A DNA stretch of 64,000 nucleotides from Tubiluchus corallicola (lineage: Eukaryota; Priapulida; Priapulimorpha; Priapulimorphida; Tubiluchidae): the NCBI GenBank assembly GCA_030141605.1, contig JAQGDQ010000305.1:218563-282562 (forward strand), in the 5' to 3' direction. The position numbers were made by a program, and so were the translations under genes. Positions 36,801 through 42,800 of the stretch are shown here, in pieces; within the stretch, counting starts at the first letter, position 1; each line of letters opens with the position of its first letter. Under the pieces are notes generated by a model. It had not been told where the DNA came from. It ran no database searches and saw only the letters and a program-made list of their open reading frames with translations.

Positions 36801-39800
36801 CTCAGTTAGCAATGTCCCGCTTACATAAAATTGTACTATTTACAGCATTGTTCCAATTAATCTGGTTGTCTAAGGAGTATCTAAATGGTAAATTGCAAAA
36901 AGTTTTTCGCTCGCGTATGGTACGAGGATGCCGCCATGTTGGACATTCTTGCTGTCCCATGCTAGATTTGAACCGCACAGCTTACTCATGCAAGGAGTGA
37001 ATGAACTATTAATTTAAAAAAAAATAAAGATGCAAAAGAAAGCAGAAGAAATAAAACATATTTCACTAAAATGTATGCGGTTAGTATTTCGATATTTTTC
37101 ACACAAAATTCTGCAAGGAGTTCAACTCTGTTGTGCATTAATATTCTAGTTCGCCCGCGATTTGTGAGCAAACATGGCATAATTCAGAAGTGGTAATTAC
37201 CTCGCAGATATTTCTTTATAAATTGAATTTTGTTGTTCAAATACTTCTTCAAACATTCAAAAGGGTTCATAATTTATTCACGTACTGAAGAAATACAGTA
37301 GGCGCCGCTTAACAGACTCAATCGCTTAATTGACTCAAAAACGCCTGGTACGGGCCGCTTCTATTCAAATTTACATAAAAACTGTCGGTAATTGACTCAA
37401 ATAACTTCGCATAATTGACTCAATATTTTTGCTTCACATGCTTCAATAAGACACTTTTGTGTGACTAATAAGCTATTATGGTTTTTATATCATCTTAGTT
37501 CGCTTTTGTCCTATAATATACATAGAAACAATCATGTTAAGTACCGTTTTGTTTGTAAGCAGGAACGTTTGTCCTTTGCTAATATGCTAGTCTAATGGTT
37601 TGCTTTGAACCGCCCGTCTACTGCAATTAACCTCGTTACCCAAGAATTCCTGAAAGCTAAACATTTAATCACTTGCTTAGCCCTTTGCTTTTGAAGTTCT
37701 GGCTGTCTTTGCCAGAAAGTTTAATCAGTTAGATGTTGCTGTTATGCCAGGGATGCAGGTACAGTACAGTAAGTGTATCACAATTATAGCAAGCGGGAGT
37801 TTAGGCGAAACTACAGACGAAGCTACTTGCGGGGAAACACAGGCACCACCAACAGTTTAAGGCACGCCAAGTACTAAGTATTGTACGAGAATTTGTGCAT
37901 CATGTAACAACAGATTTTCAACGTTTTTATCATTATGAGAACTTTGTGAGCCAACTTCGTCCCGATAAAATGAAGCAGTCGACTTTGAAGGAATTTTTGT
38001 AATTTTTGCAATTAAACAGACTTGTGTGATTTGGAAAAGTATACATTTTTAATTTTTAACTGCACACAGGAATTTAAGCATTACTTCGTTTCTAACATTT
38101 ATTAAAAACCTTTGCAGTGCATAGTAAGCTGATGACTCACTCTTCTATATCAGTAATATTACACTCATCGGTTAATAGGTTCAGTCGGTTAATTTGGGCC
38201 AAAACACTTCGGTCACATAGTGAGTCTATTAAGCGGTGTCTACTGTACTAAGTTGAGTGAATTTCTATGATTTTATAATGGGTTTAGAGTTCGGTAATTT
38301 CTTGATATTATTTCTTCATGTGTATTCGATATTCTGTTATATGTATGACGTCATCGGGAATGGTTAAACGGTTAACCAACCGCAATTAATAACGTTTAAA
38401 TGGTTAGTTAAAAATCGTAATCATCTCAGTCCTAATGCATGTTTTTTGGACCTGCTTTCTATGTCAGGATATTGATATTTCATGAGAGTAACTGCATTAG
38501 CGGTTTGTGTTAACAATTTAGAAAATTTTGTTCTTATTTCTGCACCATTGTGGTTTGTGTGAAATACTATTCTTTCCTGTATTGCTGAAAAGTGTTTACG
38601 CATGTTTTTTGCTTCTGATTTTGTTTGGGCATATGAAGGATTAGGACAGAGTGAAGTCTTAAGGAAGGCTTAGGTCGACTTGACGACATGACACAACTGA
38701 TGACTCGGCAACTGGCTGCAACTAGACGTTAGTGCCGAGTATATCCATTCGACATAAACATGCTTACGACAGCATTGTTTGACGAGGATTTTGGTCTGGT
38801 CAAAGATTTTTTTATTCGCCTACGCTCAGTCTTCATCGACCTGAGCAGTGTTGCAACTCGCGGGAACTCATAGCTTCCTAGTTGTTGGAAATCAGTCGCA
38901 GTCGACCTGAGCGTGTGTCTACGGCTATTTCCTATCATTTGAGGCGAGTTGTGTCGCATCGCAGAATGACCTAAGCTTGGCTTTAGCTCAATAGGCATGG
39001 TTCTTTTCAACTGGAATTGAAGACATTGCTAATGTAACTAACACACACATTCCTCATATCAAATCCTACCAGATATCTGTTAAATTCAGTGTGGCCTTTC
39101 TTATTTTAGTTATTACTGTTTTGATGTTAGAGCAAGGTTAGAAATTTATTATTAAATAACGCAGATAAAGTTATAGTACCCTAGCATATCTCGACAAAAT
39201 TTTGATGACTTTTGCAAAAACTATGCTGAACTTCTGGAACATTGTTTTTTGGAGGTTTTAGTTTGTGTTTAATTTTGCAAACCGTTTCTATTTAAATATT
39301 ATTTTAGATGGAATTGATTTTTTTATGTTTAGAGTGTTCGTGAGATATGTAGTACTAAATTTTTGATTAGTTTTTGTTGATATTTCAGGCCAAAGAGAAT
39401 GACATTTAAGTCTTTCAAGCCATACTGGTTTTATTTCAAGGACACTACTCTTATTCAATATAAAAGCAGAGAGGATGCTGTCGAGCCACTAATGACTGCT
39501 AATCTTAAAGGTTTAAGAAAAGTTTTAACATTATATTTTAAATTCGGTTACCATGGTATATGTGCCTCCGTATTAGGAAGTATAATTATGTGTGCTACCA
39601 TCTAAATAAGGAAATGTTAAATTGTGTTTTTGCCGCAGGTTGTGAGGTGACACCCGACGTGAACATATCATCTGGCAAATATGGAATTAGATTGATGGTG
39701 CCGACAACAGATGGCATGCAGGAGATGTGGTTACGCTGTGAATCCGTGAGTTTCTTCTGACATACATGTAGTTTTACATCATTTTGCTTATTATGAATTC

Positions 39801-42800
39801 ATTAATTTTGTAAGGTAATAAGACCTGACAGAAATTTGTCTTGCATAGATGGTGTTTTGCTCACCTTTTGTTGCTTTAGATTTTGGCCTGTAGCATTTAG
39901 CAAGATAGTGTAAAGTATCCACTCCCTGTGTATTTTCCAAGGTTTTCCTCTTACAAGCATACATAAATCAGCTCTGCAACTGGACTAGTAGTTTGACTTA
40001 AAGTCTTAAAAACTTACAACTGCTTCAACTTTGTTTTTCGGATAATGAGACCTACGTAAAACTTCATTGTGATTAAATTTTATCTAACTTATTGATTTTT
40101 TTCTAGGACAATCAGTACGCGCGTTGGATGTCTGCTTGTAAACTGGCTTCAAAGGGCAAGACGATGGCGGACAGTTCTTACGAGGCAGAAGTGTCATCCA
40201 TCTTGGCGTTTCTCAGCATGCAACGACCTGCTCCGGCTCCAGCAATCAGCCCAAATCAAGCCGAAATCCAGCCGGATCAATTCATTGCACCAAGATTTTT
40301 GAAAAAATTCAAGTCGTCAAAGGTATAGACATAATGTAATGTTTTCAGTTAAAATAAATTTTCACTAGTTGACATTTTTGGCAGCTCATACGAGTACTAT
40401 TGTTAATCATTATGCATCTGATGACACTACTTTTTGATGTGCATTCTATTATTTTTGCTTAATGTAAACATTTTTCAGTACATTCAGTAGTAGCTGGTAG
40501 GTTTTCAAGCAGCAAGGAAAACCTGTCTTTAAATACAGTCAAACTTCTTTTTCCCGCTTACTTTGGGACTACAAAAAAGTTGGCATTATAGCAAGTTTGG
40601 TATTATCAGCAGGTGCATTGATACTTACATGTCTGTGCAAATATAGATACTTTGTTTTGCAAAAAATGTGGGCATTAAGCGAGGTTGGCATTATACAGGG
40701 GGGGGCATTATAATGAGGATTGACTGTAGTGTTAAAAGTTTCCTTTATAGCTTTGTTATTTTGCATACTATACTGATGATTTTCAGCATTTTCCTATTTC
40801 TGTTCTCTTTGCGCTAGGTAGACACTGTTATTTCACTTATTTCTTATTTGCTATGCAGTTATCATTACAATCGTGTTTCAGTGCTGTAAGTGTTGTAGTC
40901 GCTGTTGTGAGCCATGCTGTTGCGCGTGTTGTGACACAAATGCCAACCATGGTGAGGTGAGCGTGTGCTGCCATCTGTATGTGAAATGCCAAAATGTTAT
41001 CACAATAGTAGAATTTTGTTTCCTGTATCATGCACTTCTTCGTTGCTTGCCTGAATTGCTTGATTGCATTTTAAATCGTTTTTGCCTTGCAGTTAAGTTT
41101 TTAATTGTGCTGCTGTATGGTTTAGAAAGTATTTCTTACTAATGCAGCGTGCACCAATGTGTGCCTAGAGTCACCTATGCCAAATAATTAATTCTTGCCA
41201 ACCTCCTTGCATTGATTTTTTTCGTTTGATCTAGTGTTTGTATCACGTGACCAGTTTGTAGAATGTTTCAGATGGCATTAGCAGTATAGGATACAGTCAG
41301 TTTTCATTAATTAATTATGACTGTGATTGGCAGAATTTTGATAAACCATTGTGGTTTATTTTACCAATTATTACCCATGGCATGTGATAAATTGGAGAAA
41401 GAAGACACTCAAAAATTTTGGACTAGTGAGGAATTGTACCTAAGATCTGGGATTAGTACTCCCCTATTCCAATTTGGGAACAGTCAGTTTTCAGTTCGTA
41501 TATTTGATATTGATGTATTTAATAAAAAATGTTCTAAATTTTCATTTCTTTGTACGTATGGTGGAGAAGCTTAAATAATACCTGACACAACACCTGATTT
41601 AGTTGCTTAGTTTGCATTATGCAGAGCAGGGCTTGATTGTATTGTGCAAAAGAGAAAGTTTGTACTTTCTTGTTTTTCGTGTATTGTGCTTGTGGATGAT
41701 ATGTTTGCTTGTGGAATGCTAAGTGTTCCATATGTGAACAAGTTTTCAGATTTGGATACATTATTTATCAGATTTGGGTACATTATTTATCCAATGTTTG
41801 TAGTCGGTTTTCACTAATTTACTGTACCCAAGACAGGCGTAGCATTTTAGATTGCAGAATCACTGATGCTGTTAAGTAAAAAGTATTTGCTGTGTTTGTA
41901 AGAATAAAGTTTCAAATTTCACATTTTCAGCTTGTATTAGGGAAATTGTATAAGTATTAATGAAGTGGGTGAAAAGTGAAATCAAATCAAGATTACAGAT
42001 ACAACAGCAAACCAATATGTCCATTAGGGGGAATAATACCAAATTATAAATTGCATTTCTGTTTTAAGATTTACCAATGATCTATTCAGTAGACCCATTT
42101 TTAGTATAATGAGCATATTACATACACAGTTTAAAATGTAAAGTTTTCTGTTATTTTACATTTACATTTATACAATAATGGCAGGCATTATTGCTCTGTT
42201 CTGTTGCCACGATTTTTGCTTGGCTTTATTTTTGTATTATCAAGATTATATTTGTTATTTTTGTTTAACAGTGCTTTTTGTTTTGTAGCTTTCGAACTTG
42301 AGTCTTGTCATTAATAACTTGTGTAATAAAACTAAAATAATGTATACTTACTTTATTTCATCATCACAGGCTAAATTAGAGTGCTCTCAATGGTTTCCTT
42401 TGTGCATTTGGTAGAAAATCAAAGTAGGATTTGTAAAAAAACTTTTATCTTACTAATTTTAATGTAAACTGTTTGTTCATTCTGCTTCAGATGTCCCATC
42501 GAATTTTGGAAGCTCATGCAAATGTGTCAGAATTGTGCCTATACGACGCGAAGATGAACTATATCAAAGCATGGCAAGCTCTGCCTGATTTTGGGATAGC
42601 CTATTTCACTGTTAACTTACGGGGTTCTAAGAAGGAAGTAAGTGGTTCAGATTAGCTGATTGGGTCAAGTGAGGTCAGTTGGTGATAGAGAGGACAGGTA
42701 GTGCTAGGATTGCTGATTTGGTTATTGTTGTGTCATGTTCCTATTTCAGTGTCCTTCATTTTGGCACACCTTAAGCTGGAGTAGTCATCTGCAGTGCTGT

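Noticed and set aside
38729-39010. 93-codon minus-strand frame
   Set aside because: Lies within the GC-rich palindromic element, with no protein similarity that I recognise.
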